From: Chlamydiota bacterium
Lineage (GTDB): Bacteria > Chlamydiota > Chlamydiia > Chlamydiales > Simkaniaceae
DNA: 8,161 nt
Assembly: GCA_021772295.1 (NCBI GenBank)
Contig: JAJFMG010000136.1
Location: 1 to 8,161 of the forward strand
Direction: 5' to 3'
Made by a program: the position numbers and the translations under genes. Below, piece after piece: positions 1-6,419 of this stretch. How positions within the stretch are numbered: the stretch's first letter is position 1; the number at the start of each line of letters is the position of its first letter. Below the pieces are notes generated by a model that saw only the letters and a program-made list of their open reading frames with translations, was not told the DNA's origin and ran no database searches.

Positions 1-999
1 TGCAACAGAGTATTTGTATCAGATCACTGTAAGGATTTTATTCCAGATTATTTAAGTGTTCTCAAAGGAATTATAGACAGCCCTGATATTCCTCTCAATG
101 TTTCTAGAAGTTATCTCCAAGTTGATAAAACTGTTAGGCAACTTTCCAATCATATATCGAAAAAAGTCTCCGATAAACTTTCATCTCTTCATACTCAAAA
201 TGAAAAAGAATTTTTATCTAAGTGGCCTGATATGGAAATGATCATCAAACTTGGAGTTTTACAAGACGAGAAATTTTATGATCGCGTAAAAGACATTCTT
301 CTTTGGAAAAATGCAAGTGGCGAATGGACCTCAATTTCTAGTTACCTCGAAAGAGGCAAAAAAAAGTATGCAGATAAGATCTTCTATACTCAATCTGATG
401 GCAGGTCAAATGTCTATACTCCATTTTTAGATATCTATAAGGAGAAAGGCATTGAAGTTCTTCTTTCTTCATCTCATTTAGATGTTGCAACGTTTAATCT
501 TCTTGAAACCAAGTTTTCGCCTGCTAAATTCCAAAGAATTGACGCATCATACGAAGACTTAGAAGATAAAGAAAAAGAAGATGCTGCACTTAATGAAGAT
601 GGAAAAACCAATGCGCAGCTCCTACAAGAGCTTGTTGCATCTAAGTTCGATAACAAGGATTTATCGATAGAAGCAAAATCACTAGCGAGTAAGTCTCTTC
701 CAGGCATGGTTCTAATTTCTGAAGAGGCGCGGCGCATGAGAGAGTATATGCAACTTACAGGACAGTCATTTCCTGTAGATATGCCAATGAAGCAAACCTT
801 TGTAGTGAATACAAACAGTAATCTCATTAACGCTCTGCCAAAAATTGAGAAAAAAGATCCTATTCTTACAAAAGAAATTTCAGAGCAGCTATATGATCTG
901 TCACTTCTTTCTCAAAAAGAACTTAATGCAGATAAACTAAATGAGTTTATTGAAAGATCTAGCCTTATTCTAGAAAAACTCTCCTCTCATATTGAGTAA
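1..999 (+). CDS. htpG: Chaperone HtpG (bacterial Hsp90), C-terminal part, 5' end outside window
   Basis: Frame 1 is open from the first base to a TAA at 997-999, giving 332 residues of a protein usually 600-640 long. The ATP-binding N-terminal domain therefore lies off the left edge; the ATG at 232 is internal. The first residues (RVFVSDHCKDFIPDYL, then DSPDIPLNVSRSYLQ) are the classic end of the Hsp90 middle domain, with the IPLNVSR catalytic-loop region. They are followed by SDGRSNVYTPFLDIYKEKGIEV and the dimerisation domain (LPGMVLISEEARRMREYMQ). There is no eukaryotic MEEVD tail, as expected for bacterial HtpG. The protein is a cytosolic ATP-dependent chaperone acting as a dimer, downstream of DnaK in E. 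coli. It ends one base from the convergent mscS-like gene, with no terminator hairpin between them. Assignment is secure; nothing can be said about its promoter. Confidence 0.95.
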   Translation, partial: CNRVFVSDHCKDFIPDYLSVLKGIIDSPDIPLNVSRSYLQVDKTVRQLSNHISKKVSDKLSSLHTQNEKEFLSKWPDMEMIIKLGVLQDEKFYDRVKDILLWKNASGEWTSISSYLERGKKKYADKIFYTQSDGRSNVYTPFLDIYKEKGIEVLLSSSHLDVATFNLLETKFSPAKFQRIDASYEDLEDKEKEDAALNEDGKTNAQLLQELVASKFDNKDLSIEAKSLASKSLPGMVLISEEARRMREYMQLTGQSFPVDMPMKQTFVVNTNSNLINALPKIEKKDPILTKEISEQLYDLSLLSQKELNADKLNEFIERSSLILEKLSSHIE

Positions 1000-1000
1000 G

Positions 1001-1825
1001 TTATTTATTCGAGTAGAATGCTTCTAAAAATCTAGAGATGATCACTTGTTCCAGCCTTTCTTTCAGATGGGTTGGAGCAGGTAATCTGAGATGTAGATGC
1101 ACTTCGCTTGGATTTGGCAAATGAATAGATACACTTGGCTCAACAGGAGGGAGCTCTAAACTTTTATTCCGCTCCATTTTACGTATTCTTTTTCTTGCCT
1201 TTTCTATATAAGAAGCGCTTTCTTCCTCAGCAATTGTAAGTAATGTTCTCTTTGCTTTCTTCCAATCTTGATCTATTTTTAGAGGTACTTTGATATTATT
1301 CATGTAGTAATGCTCTAAAAAGGATTCATTTGCTACAAAATTTTCAGTAATTAGCCCATTTGGAATTACAATTCTTCTTCCGGTAAACTTGTGTTTAGCA
1401 GGTCCTATTCCAAGCTCTAGCAACGTCGTTGTCAATATCGAGATGTCTATCACATCTCCCCTTACACCAGCTATTTCTATTCGATCACCGATATCATAGA
1501 CATGACCTCTAAAACGTATAATAGATCCATTCAGAGACATGCAGAGCTCTTTAATTGAGTAAACAAAAGCAAATGCAATAGCAAAAACAGAAACAGCAAA
1601 CCCTTGGATAGTTTTGCCCCAGATAAAAATAACGCCAAGAAGAATTAAAATAAAAAATGAACTTCTAAGAGATCCAATCCATCGTCGCCTCTGATGAGAA
1701 CTCCAATTTCTATCCGATTTACGAATAAAGTATGCAGCGCAATAACGAATGGTAATTAAGATTGCAGCAAGAATTAATGTGGCTATTAAATTCTTAGTCA
1801 GAAATCTCTCTAAAAATGCCTGCAT
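1001..1825 (-). CDS. Small mechanosensitive channel, MscS family
   Basis: 274-residue inner-membrane protein. Hydrophobic segments lie at about residues 13-33 and 54-70. A third, pore-like helix at about 73-103 (QGFAVSVFAIAFAFVYSIKE) is rich in small residues, as in MscS TM3. It is followed by the MscS beta-domain signature YDIGDRIEIAGVRGDVIDIS (110-129) and IVIPNGLITENFVAN (152-166), where the IPN...N pattern is typical. A charged helical region (about 186-222) and a short alpha/beta C-terminus finish it. The length fits minimal MscS homologues. Family members open under membrane tension to release solutes during hypo-osmotic shock; here the substrate is unspecified. The start is the ATG at 1825; upstream there is only a weak GGA as ribosome-binding site. 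The gene lies downstream of the yajC terminator, so it probably has its own promoter. It may instead serve a specialised ion-channel role. Confidence 0.88.
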   Translation of the reverse strand: MQAFLERFLTKNLIATLILAAILITIRYCAAYFIRKSDRNWSSHQRRRWIGSLRSSFFILILLGVIFIWGKTIQGFAVSVFAIAFAFVYSIKELCMSLNGSIIRFRGHVYDIGDRIEIAGVRGDVIDISILTTTLLELGIGPAKHKFTGRRIVIPNGLITENFVANESFLEHYYMNNIKVPLKIDQDWKKAKRTLLTIAEEESASYIEKARKRIRKMERNKSLELPPVEPSVSIHLPNPSEVHLHLRLPAPTHLKERLEQVIISRFLEAFYSNK

Positions 1826-1875
1826 GATTCAATTTCCAAATTTCTAATCTATACTTAAGAATTTCAATATTTGCG

Positions 1876-1912
1876 AGAAAAAGAGTCCTTCTTCTTTGAA
1901 GGAGGACTCTTT
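1876..1912 (-). terminator. Rho-independent terminator after yajC
   Basis: The arms AAAGAGTCCT (1880-1889) and AGGACTCTTT (1903-1912) are perfect 10-bp complements. They are extended by CTTC/GAAG around a TTT loop, with one mismatch or wobble position between the two stem parts. Read on the minus strand, the stem runs into a five-T tract (TTTTTC). It begins 5 bp after the yajC stop, so it ends the yajC transcript before the mscS-like gene. Confidence 0.88.
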
Positions 1913-1917
1913 GTTAA

Positions 1918-2283
1918 TTAGCTTTTTTGAGCTTGGTCATTCTGAACATCAGTAATTGCATTTTTCAAAACTTCTATTTGAGATCCATCAACCATTTTTA
2001 ATATAAGTGTGCTTTCTTGAATTTTTGCAACTGTTCCGACAATTCCCATTGCAGTTACTTTGTCACCAACCTTCATAGATTCTCTCTGCGCTTGCATTTT
2101 CTTTCTTCTTTTTTGCTCTGGTCTCCAAAGAATGAAATAAAAGAAAATAAGAGCCAGTGCAATCATTACGATAACTTGAGAAAGATTTTGCTCTTTAGCA
2201 GGAGCGCCCTCTCCTTGAGCAAATATAGGCATCGCCGCAAAAGTAAATAAAATTGCTGCAAAAATACTTGTAACTCGCTTCAT
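1918..2283 (-). CDS. yajC: Sec translocase accessory subunit YajC
   Basis: 121 residues. An N-terminal signal-like hydrophobic stretch (residues about 4-22, ending PIFAQG) is followed by a single strong transmembrane helix (35-53, VIVMIALALIFFYFILW). Next come the diagnostic RPEQKRRKK (54-62) and the conserved cytosolic motif KVGDKVTAMGIVGTVAKI (71-88). YajC associates with SecDF and the SecYEG/YidC holotranslocon in the inner membrane. It is usually about 85-115 residues long without a cleavable leader, so the extra N-terminal hydrophobic segment is slightly unusual. The start ATG has AAGGAT 7-12 bases upstream as ribosome-binding site. It is encoded 79 bp after the rlmD-like gene and closed by a strong terminator. 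I recall the same neighbour pair in Chlamydia trachomatis, which supports orthology. Confidence 0.92.
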   Translation of the reverse strand: MKRVTSIFAAILFTFAAMPIFAQGEGAPAKEQNLSQVIVMIALALIFFYFILWRPEQKRRKKMQAQRESMKVGDKVTAMGIVGTVAKIQESTLILKMVDGSQIEVLKNAITDVQNDQAQKS

Positions 2284-2317
2284 GATAACATCCTTAATGT
2301 TTCTAGTGATTCAGATA

Positions 2318-2345
2318 GTTATAACAAATCATGCCTAGCAATGCT
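2318..2345 (-). promoter_or_regulatory. Possible yajC promoter
   Basis: On the minus strand, TATAAC (2323-2318) lies about 35 bases before the yajC ATG and could be a -10 box. The hexamer 17 bp upstream (AGCATT) is a poor -35, although TTGCTA lies close by at shorter spacing. The intergenic gap after rlmD shows no convincing terminator, so yajC could also be read through from rlmD. Weak call. Confidence 0.25.
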
Positions 2346-2362
2346 GAGAAATGCAATGAAAA

Positions 2363-3751
2363 TTATTTCTTTACCAAATAGGCAATGTTTTCAACATGAG
2401 GAGTATGTGGAAACTGATCAAAGGGTTTCATAACTGAAAGTTTATATATATGACAAAGAGTCTCAAGATCTTTCTTTTGTGTATTAGGATTACAAGATAT
2501 ATATAACAATTGTTTTGCATCTAAATCTAATATATTTTGAATTGCTGATTGATCAAGCCCTGTTCTAGGAGGGTCGATAATCACTAAATCTGCATGAGGA
2601 TACTTCTTCTGAAAGCTTGGGTCCTGCAAAGTTTTACCCACATCACCTTGGATAACCTCCATATTGGAGATATGATTGTTTTCTATATTAACGTTGGCAT
2701 CAAAAGTTGCATAAGGATTTAGCTCAATAGATACTACATTTTTGACAAAGGGAGAAAATACAACACCAAGTGTGGATGTCCCTGAATATAAATCAAAGAC
2801 TGTCATGTCTTTATTTAATTCACATATTTCTAAAGCAGACTCAAACAACTTTTCAGCAACAAATGTATTTGGCTGGAAAAAAGATGTAGGGCTGATTTCA
2901 AAGATATATTTTCGTCTTTGATCATATGCAGTAATTTCCAAATGCTCTTGTAAGGTTTCCTTACCACTAAGAAGCATCTCATAAAATTTAGTAACTTCTC
3001 CTTTAATCGCTTGGTGAATACGCAAAAATACAGTGGCATTAGGAGAAATATTTAATACCTGCTTTTGAAATGACAGTAATTGCTCTTTGGAAAGCGCATA
3101 TTCAGGTGTTGAAGAAATAGTGAGCATCACCATTTTTTCACCAGTTCTCATACCCTCTCTCATTGTCAGTGTCCTGAGTGTACCCTTTGCAGATGGGGCA
3201 TGAAAGGCTTGAATATCTTCCTTTTCAAACCAATCTCTAATTGAGCAAAGTACTTCGCTCATCCATGGATTTACTAAATGACAATTCTCTATGTTCTCAA
3301 CTTTGCCGCGAGACTTTGCAATAATAAGACCAAGATACTTATTTCCCTTTAAATCTTGTGAAAAAGAAAACTCCATCTTGTTTCGATATGCAAAATGAGA
3401 CTTTGAAGGGTGAATTGGTAAAAAAGTAAATTCATCTTCTAAGTCCTTATATAGATCCCTAATTTGGCTTTCTTTGATCTTTAGCTGCTGGCTGTAATCA
3501 ATTTGCTGCCAAGAACAGCCACCACACACACCTGAGTGTTTACATTTAGGAATTACTCTAAGTGAGGAGGGTTTTTTTATGGATAGTATATGCCCATTAT
3601 GGACTCTTTTTTTTCTACCCCTTAAAGAGATTTCTAATAAATCTCCAATGGCGCTTCCAACGACTTCTATTTTTGAAGTATTATAGGGAGCCACACCGTG
3701 GCCTTTTTTAGAGTAACTCTCAATTTCAATATCTATTATTTTTTCTTTCAT
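2363..3751 (-). CDS. rlmD: 23S rRNA (uracil-5-)-methyltransferase, RlmD/RumA type
   Basis: 462 residues, normal for the RlmC/RlmD/TrmA-like family. Order: TRAM-like RNA-binding domain (about 1-60; KKGHGVAPY, GDLLEISLRGRKKR). A [4Fe-4S] cluster set follows at C70, C76, C79 and C157, with spacing as in E. coli RlmD. Then come FQPN (292-295), SAM motif I FDLYSGTSTLG (319-329), IIDPPRTGL (391-399), the nucleophile C420 in ISCNPN, and the C-terminal PHTPHVE with probable general base E454. It should transfer methyl from SAM to C5 of a 23S rRNA uridine. The exact position (U1939, U747 or both) cannot be read from sequence. The ATG at 3751 is preceded in frame by TAG only two codons upstream, which fixes the start, and no Shine-Dalgarno is evident. 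It lies between hctA and yajC, as I recall for CT742 of C. trachomatis. DLYSG replaces the usual DLFCG at the SAM site, a tolerable variation. Confidence 0.93.
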   Translation of the reverse strand: MKEKIIDIEIESYSKKGHGVAPYNTSKIEVVGSAIGDLLEISLRGRKKRVHNGHILSIKKPSSLRVIPKCKHSGVCGGCSWQQIDYSQQLKIKESQIRDLYKDLEDEFTFLPIHPSKSHFAYRNKMEFSFSQDLKGNKYLGLIIAKSRGKVENIENCHLVNPWMSEVLCSIRDWFEKEDIQAFHAPSAKGTLRTLTMREGMRTGEKMVMLTISSTPEYALSKEQLLSFQKQVLNISPNATVFLRIHQAIKGEVTKFYEMLLSGKETLQEHLEITAYDQRRKYIFEISPTSFFQPNTFVAEKLFESALEICELNKDMTVFDLYSGTSTLGVVFSPFVKNVVSIELNPYATFDANVNIENNHISNMEVIQGDVGKTLQDPSFQKKYPHADLVIIDPPRTGLDQSAIQNILDLDAKQLLYISCNPNTQKKDLETLCHIYKLSVMKPFDQFPHTPHVENIAYLVKK

Positions 3752-3813
3752 TGGTGTCTATTCACTTAGCATCGAAGGTCGTATTTTACTAAAGCCAGAC
3801 GTATTTAGATATG

Positions 3814-3837
3814 AAAAAGCTACCTAGAACTTGGTAG
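3814..3837 (-). terminator. Second, weaker hairpin terminator downstream of hctA
   Basis: On the minus strand CTACC (3837-3833) pairs with GGTAG (3824-3820) around an 8-nt loop, followed by C and five T (3818-3814). It lies about 16 bp beyond the main hctA terminator and would act as a backup. The same stem is followed by ATTTTATTT on the plus strand, so it is not strongly directional. Confidence 0.45.
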
Positions 3838-3852
3838 ATTTTATTTGAGAAC

Positions 3853-3881
3853 AAAAAAAAGGGAAGTAAGAAAAACTCCCC
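3853..3881 (-). terminator. Rho-independent terminator of hctA
   Basis: On the minus strand GGGGAGT (3881-3875) pairs with ACTTCCC (3867-3861), 7 bp with one G-U wobble. The loop is 7 nt and eight consecutive T follow (3860-3853). It sits about 30 bp after the hctA stop, so hctA transcription ends before the rlmD-like gene. Confidence 0.9.
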
Positions 3882-3910
3882 TAACAAACCATTTTTAAAG
3901 AAAAAAAGAC

Positions 3911-4327
3911 TTATTTTTTAGTAGTCTTTCTTCTAGCAGTTTTTCTTACTGCTACTTTCTTTTTTGGCGCTGCTTTTCTTTTTGCAGCAGTCTTTCTCGC
4001 TGGCGCTTTTTTCTTTGCAACTGCTTTTCTTTTCGGAGCTGCATTTTTCTTTACTGCAGTTTTTTTCTTTACTGCAGCTTTTTTCTTTGGCGCTGCTTTT
4101 TTCTTTGCAACTGGCTTTCTTTTCGTAGCCATTTTCTTCTTAGCTTTTGGTTTCTTGCCATGAGCAACAGATTCTTTTCTGTATTTTTTAGCAACTTTTT
4201 CCATTTTAATAGTCCCTGTTCGGACTCGTTGCGCTGCAGCTTTATTGCCATTTTCTGCCTTTATTAAATCCGCAGTGACTTCTTCAAGCAGTTTTGCTAA
4301 TTTATTTGTTGTATCCTTTAATGCCAT
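3911..4327 (-). CDS. hctA: Histone H1-like nucleoid protein Hc1 (HctA)
   Basis: 138 residues. The N-terminal domain (1-56) reads MALKDT, then LLEEVTADLIKAENGNKAAA and QRVRTGTIKMEKVAKKYRKE. This is the hallmark of chlamydial Hc1. The rest (57-138) is a disordered tail made almost only of Lys, Ala, Arg, Pro, Val and Thr in irregular 5-6-residue units such as APKKKA, AVKKKT and APKRKA. Hc1 compacts the chromosome and silences transcription when reticulate bodies become elementary bodies. In C. trachomatis its translation is repressed by the small RNA IhtA acting near the start codon; whether that operates here is unknown. A strong GGGGAG lies 8 bases before the ATG, within AAGGAAGGGGAG. The tail is somewhat longer than I recall for Chlamydiaceae Hc1 (about 125 residues total) and resembles that of Hc2. 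Two tandem terminators isolate the gene as a single unit. Confidence 0.95.
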   Translation of the reverse strand: MALKDTTNKLAKLLEEVTADLIKAENGNKAAAQRVRTGTIKMEKVAKKYRKESVAHGKKPKAKKKMATKRKPVAKKKAAPKKKAAVKKKTAVKKNAAPKRKAVAKKKAPARKTAAKRKAAPKKKVAVRKTARRKTTKK

Positions 4328-4367
4328 TTTAAGACTCCCCTTCCTTTCATATTTTAAGAGTTTTGAT

Positions 4368-4396
4368 CTTATATAATTTCAATAGGAAGTTTCAGT
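4368..4396 (-). promoter_or_regulatory. Possible hctA promoter
   Basis: On the minus strand TATAAG (4373-4368) is a fair -10 box, giving a leader of about 34 nt ending at the hctA ATG. The hexamer 17 bp upstream is ACTGAA (4396-4391), a poor -35 match, as is common for chlamydial late promoters. The whole 199-bp gap up to the aminotransferase gene is very A/T-rich. It contains no clear terminator for that upstream gene. Confidence 0.3.
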
Positions 4397-4526
4397 TTAT
4401 TGTTCAATCATTTTTTAATTATTAAATAGAAAAAAACAAAAAATAAAATAGCATTACATTTAAAAACCAGGTCTAAACAGATGTTTGAGCAATATTATTA
4501 ATGAAAAAAGAACCTTGCAAAAAAAT

Positions 4527-5366
4527 TTATACTGAAGTCAATTTTTTTTTTGTAAGACTTGTAAAAAGCTTCATTAATTCGGTAGTAACAGGACCAGGAA
4601 CGTTATTGTTAAATTCAAAATCATCAATTTTTGAAACAGGCATTATTTCTTTAATAGTAGATGTAATAAATGCTTCAGAAAAGTGTTCTAACTCCTTGTA
4701 GGGAACTTGTCTCGCTTCAACTTTGAACCCAGCATCACTTGCTAATTCAATGACGACCTTTCTGGTAATGCCTGATAAAACTTTGTCACTTGGAGTAACT
4801 ATGGTGTTATCAATAACGCCAAAAAAATTAGATGTGGTTGACTCCAAAAAATTTTGCTCATCATCAAGGTAAAGTGCATCTTGAAAACCTTTTTTGATAG
4901 CTTTTTGGAAACAAAGAGATGCGCCCATATATTGTAAACTTTTTACCTCGTAAAACTGTCTTTGGAAAGGAATCGAACACAGAGAGATTGACTTTTTCTT
5001 TTGCCCAATACACCCTGATACAGGTTCAACAATAATAGCAAAGGTTGGGGTGTCTCCTGGTAGAAGATGGTTTGCAGCAATACCTGGTGTTAGAACAAAT
5101 CGAATATAAAATTCTTCACCTATATTTTTTTCGATAAGACTGTCAATAAGCACAACTATTTCGTCTCTAGAATATGGAATTTTGATGTGTACTTTTTTTG
5201 CTGAGAATTCGAATCGATCCAAATGATCCCCAAGCCGAAAAGGCACTCTATTATATGTTCGTACAAACTCAAAAATCCCATATCCCCTGAGAAACCCCAT
5301 ATCTAGCAAGCTGCTCTTTGCGCAGGTGCTTTCGACAAACTCATTTTGAACAAAATAAATACTCAT
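4527..5366 (-). CDS. Class IV PLP-dependent aminotransferase (D-amino-acid / branched-chain aminotransferase fold)
   Basis: 279 residues, the usual length for fold-type IV enzymes. Visible residues: LLDMGFLRGYGIFEFVRT (20-37), conserved in the family; HLDRF (48-52) with the phosphate-binding Arg51; and the Schiff-base Lys142 in VKSLQYMGAS. FLESTTSNFFGV (173-184) supplies Glu175 and the Ser/Asn pair; LSGITR (197-202) and FITSTIKEIMPV (233-244) finish the cofactor site. The enzyme would be cytosolic and transfer amino groups between an amino acid and a keto acid. Sequence alone does not separate D-alanine aminotransferase, IlvE or aminodeoxychorismate lyase. The KSL-Q pattern (usually KSLN) and general similarity make D-amino-acid aminotransferase or a close relative my first choice. 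The ATG at 5366 has AAGGAG 4 bases upstream, a strong ribosome-binding site. An A10 run lies just before the stop. Confidence 0.87.
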   Translation of the reverse strand: MSIYFVQNEFVESTCAKSSLLDMGFLRGYGIFEFVRTYNRVPFRLGDHLDRFEFSAKKVHIKIPYSRDEIVVLIDSLIEKNIGEEFYIRFVLTPGIAANHLLPGDTPTFAIIVEPVSGCIGQKKKSISLCSIPFQRQFYEVKSLQYMGASLCFQKAIKKGFQDALYLDDEQNFLESTTSNFFGVIDNTIVTPSDKVLSGITRKVVIELASDAGFKVEARQVPYKELEHFSEAFITSTIKEIMPVSKIDDFEFNNNVPGPVTTELMKLFTSLTKKKLTSV

Positions 5367-5387
5367 ACTCTCCTTCGGTTCACTTTT

Positions 5388-5410
5388 TATATAGCATAAG
5401 TGTCATGCAA
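5388..5410 (-). promoter_or_regulatory. Possible aminotransferase promoter
   Basis: TATATA (5393-5388 on the minus strand) lies 22 bases before the ATG and would give a short leader that just contains the AAGGAG site. TTGCAT upstream is too close to serve as a standard -35, so the -35 is undefined. Weak call. Confidence 0.28.
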
Positions 5411-5509
5411 AAAATGGCGGTTTTATTTGCTTTTACCAATATTACAAGCATTATCATTTACAACAGAATTTAATGCCATGCTCCATCAAAAACAATGTTC
5501 AAAGAAAAA

Positions 5510-5538
5510 TTGACTAATTTTGTATTTTCACAGAATAT
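5510..5538 (+). promoter_or_regulatory. Possible sigma-66/70 promoter of the first sulfotransferase-like gene
   Basis: TTGACT (5510-5515, five of six to consensus) is followed after 17 bp by GAATAT (5533-5538), a moderate -10. The leader would be about 55 nt. The same TTGACT hexamer stands in front of the paralogous gene at 6739. The rest of the 221-bp divergent gap shows nothing else recognisable. Confidence 0.38.
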
Positions 5539-5590
5539 CTCCGAAGTTTTTATTTAACAAAAACAAATGAATGTTGCCTAAAACCAAATG

Positions 5591-5602
5591 GAGGTTATTT
5601 TG
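5591..5602 (+). promoter_or_regulatory. Shine-Dalgarno GGAGG that points to a TTG start at 5600
   Basis: GGAGG at 5590-5594 is followed by five bases and then TTG AAA AAA. An ATG at 5588 overlaps the ribosome-binding site itself and so is an unlikely start. The TTG at 5600 has ideal spacing and gives a cleaner signal peptide. The paralogue also begins TTG AAA. Confidence 0.75.
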
Positions 5603-6343
5603 AAAAAATTTAATTTATGTTGCGTAGCTTTATATGCAATTTTAACTTTTACTAACCCACTCTTTTCAAACTCTGGAGAAGAAGTAACTAAAAAAAATTT
5701 TTATGACATCGTTCTTATAAATAAAGCCCTAGAAAATGATTTCTGTTTTTTTATTATTCCGAAAAATGGATCAACTCGTATTAGGGGTGCTTTAAATATC
5801 CGCGAGGGTCGCCGTTATGATAACTATGTTGAAAATGGAACAAGAGAATTTACTAACGTAATTTCTGTTAGATACCCACTTTATCGACCTATTTCTATCT
5901 ACTACCAAGTTATGAGGCTTAGAAAGTTTGCTCCAAATATCACAAGAAACTCTGAATTCTATAAATATAGTGACGATGTAAAAAAGTCGTTTAAAATATT
6001 TTTAAATGAAATTGAGAATAACTTCTATGAACCTCATATTAGCCACCAATATCTTGAATTAAAGAGAAAAAATCTCACACTCGATGATATGGACTTTGTA
6101 TTTTTATTTGAAGAACTTGAAACGGACTTGAAACACTTCTGTGACTTCCATCAAATTCCATACGAAAATCAAGTCAGAAATCAAGCGCCCTCTGAATTAA
6201 AAACTACTCTTAGAGAGGTAATTGATACAGATCCAGAAGTAAGAGCACAAATCCACAAGCTTTGGGCAAAAGATTTCGAGTTCTATGAAAAAGCAAAGTT
6301 AAGACGTAATGAAATTCTAAACACTACGTACAAAACGCTATAA
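5600..6343 (+). CDS. Secreted sulfotransferase-family protein (paralogue 1)
   Basis: 247 residues from the TTG start. An N-terminal signal peptide (MKKFNLCCVALYAILTFTNP, cleavage near residues 23-25) implies export. The rest matches the PAPS-dependent sulfotransferase superfamily, closest to Sulfotransfer_2-type carbohydrate enzymes. CFFIIPKNGSTR (49-60) is the 5'-phosphosulfate loop, and VRYPLYRPIS (90-99) gives the 3'-phosphate motif R-x-P-x-x-R-x-x-S. PHISHQYL (145-152) is a possible acceptor or catalytic histidine region. DMDFVFLFEELETDLKHFC (163-181) matches the family's 'Glu-x-L-x-x-D' block, and LWAKDFEFYE (221-230) its terminal Asp-Phe-x-x-Tyr motif. Such enzymes transfer sulfate from PAPS to sugar hydroxyls or tyrosine; the acceptor here is unknown. 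Oddities: the loop ends GSTR where the paralogue and most relatives have GSTT, and no PAPS-synthesis gene is nearby. Family assignment is by motif reading only. Confidence 0.75.
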   Translation: MKKFNLCCVALYAILTFTNPLFSNSGEEVTKKNFYDIVLINKALENDFCFFIIPKNGSTRIRGALNIREGRRYDNYVENGTREFTNVISVRYPLYRPISIYYQVMRLRKFAPNITRNSEFYKYSDDVKKSFKIFLNEIENNFYEPHISHQYLELKRKNLTLDDMDFVFLFEELETDLKHFCDFHQIPYENQVRNQAPSELKTTLREVIDTDPEVRAQIHKLWAKDFEFYEKAKLRRNEILNTTYKTL

Positions 6344-6358
6344 TCAACAATATTAGCA

Positions 6359-6405
6359 CCCTCTCCCCCACTTATTTGAGTATATATTCAATCGGGAGGG
6401 GAGGG
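6359..6405. repeat. G/C-rich imperfect inverted repeat after the first sulfotransferase-like gene
   Basis: CCCTCTCCCCC (6359-6369) can pair with GGGAGGGGAGGG (6394-6405): eight base pairs including one wobble, then a mismatch, then further C-G pairs, around an A/T-rich loop of about 24 nt. It starts 16 bp after the stop codon. There is no T-run on either side, so it is not a standard terminator. It may stabilise the mRNA 3' end or be a mobile-element end. It stands out in such A/T-rich surroundings. Confidence 0.6.
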
Positions 6406-6419
6406 AATAAAAGACATAC

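Noticed and set aside
232..234. ATG as start of a separate 255-residue gene
   Set aside because: The frame is open back to base 1 and the upstream residues are typical Hsp90 middle domain, so this Met is internal to htpG.
474..827. 117-codon minus-strand frame inside htpG
   Set aside because: Antisense shadow of a clearly assigned gene; Ser/Leu-rich with no recognisable motif or ribosome-binding site.
2017..2250. 77-codon plus-strand frame over yajC
   Set aside because: Antisense shadow of yajC.
2830..3039. 69-codon minus-strand frame within rlmD
   Set aside because: Out-of-frame shadow of the methyltransferase gene.
3961..4140. Repeated short units as a CRISPR or satellite array
   Set aside because: The periodicity comes from Lys/Ala codons of the histone tail; there are no spacers or constant repeats.
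4069..4251. 60-codon minus-strand frame within hctA
   Set aside because: Low-complexity shadow in another frame of the Lys/Ala-coding region.
4441..4526. Terminator for the aminotransferase gene
   Set aside because: Only weak dyads such as AAACA/TGTTT with a too-small loop and no properly placed T-run.
4501..4701. 66-codon plus-strand frame at the end of the aminotransferase gene
   Set aside because: Antisense shadow; no ribosome-binding site.
5588..5590. ATG as start of the first sulfotransferase-like gene
   Set aside because: It overlaps the GGAGG site that serves the TTG at 5600; the paralogue also starts TTG AAA.
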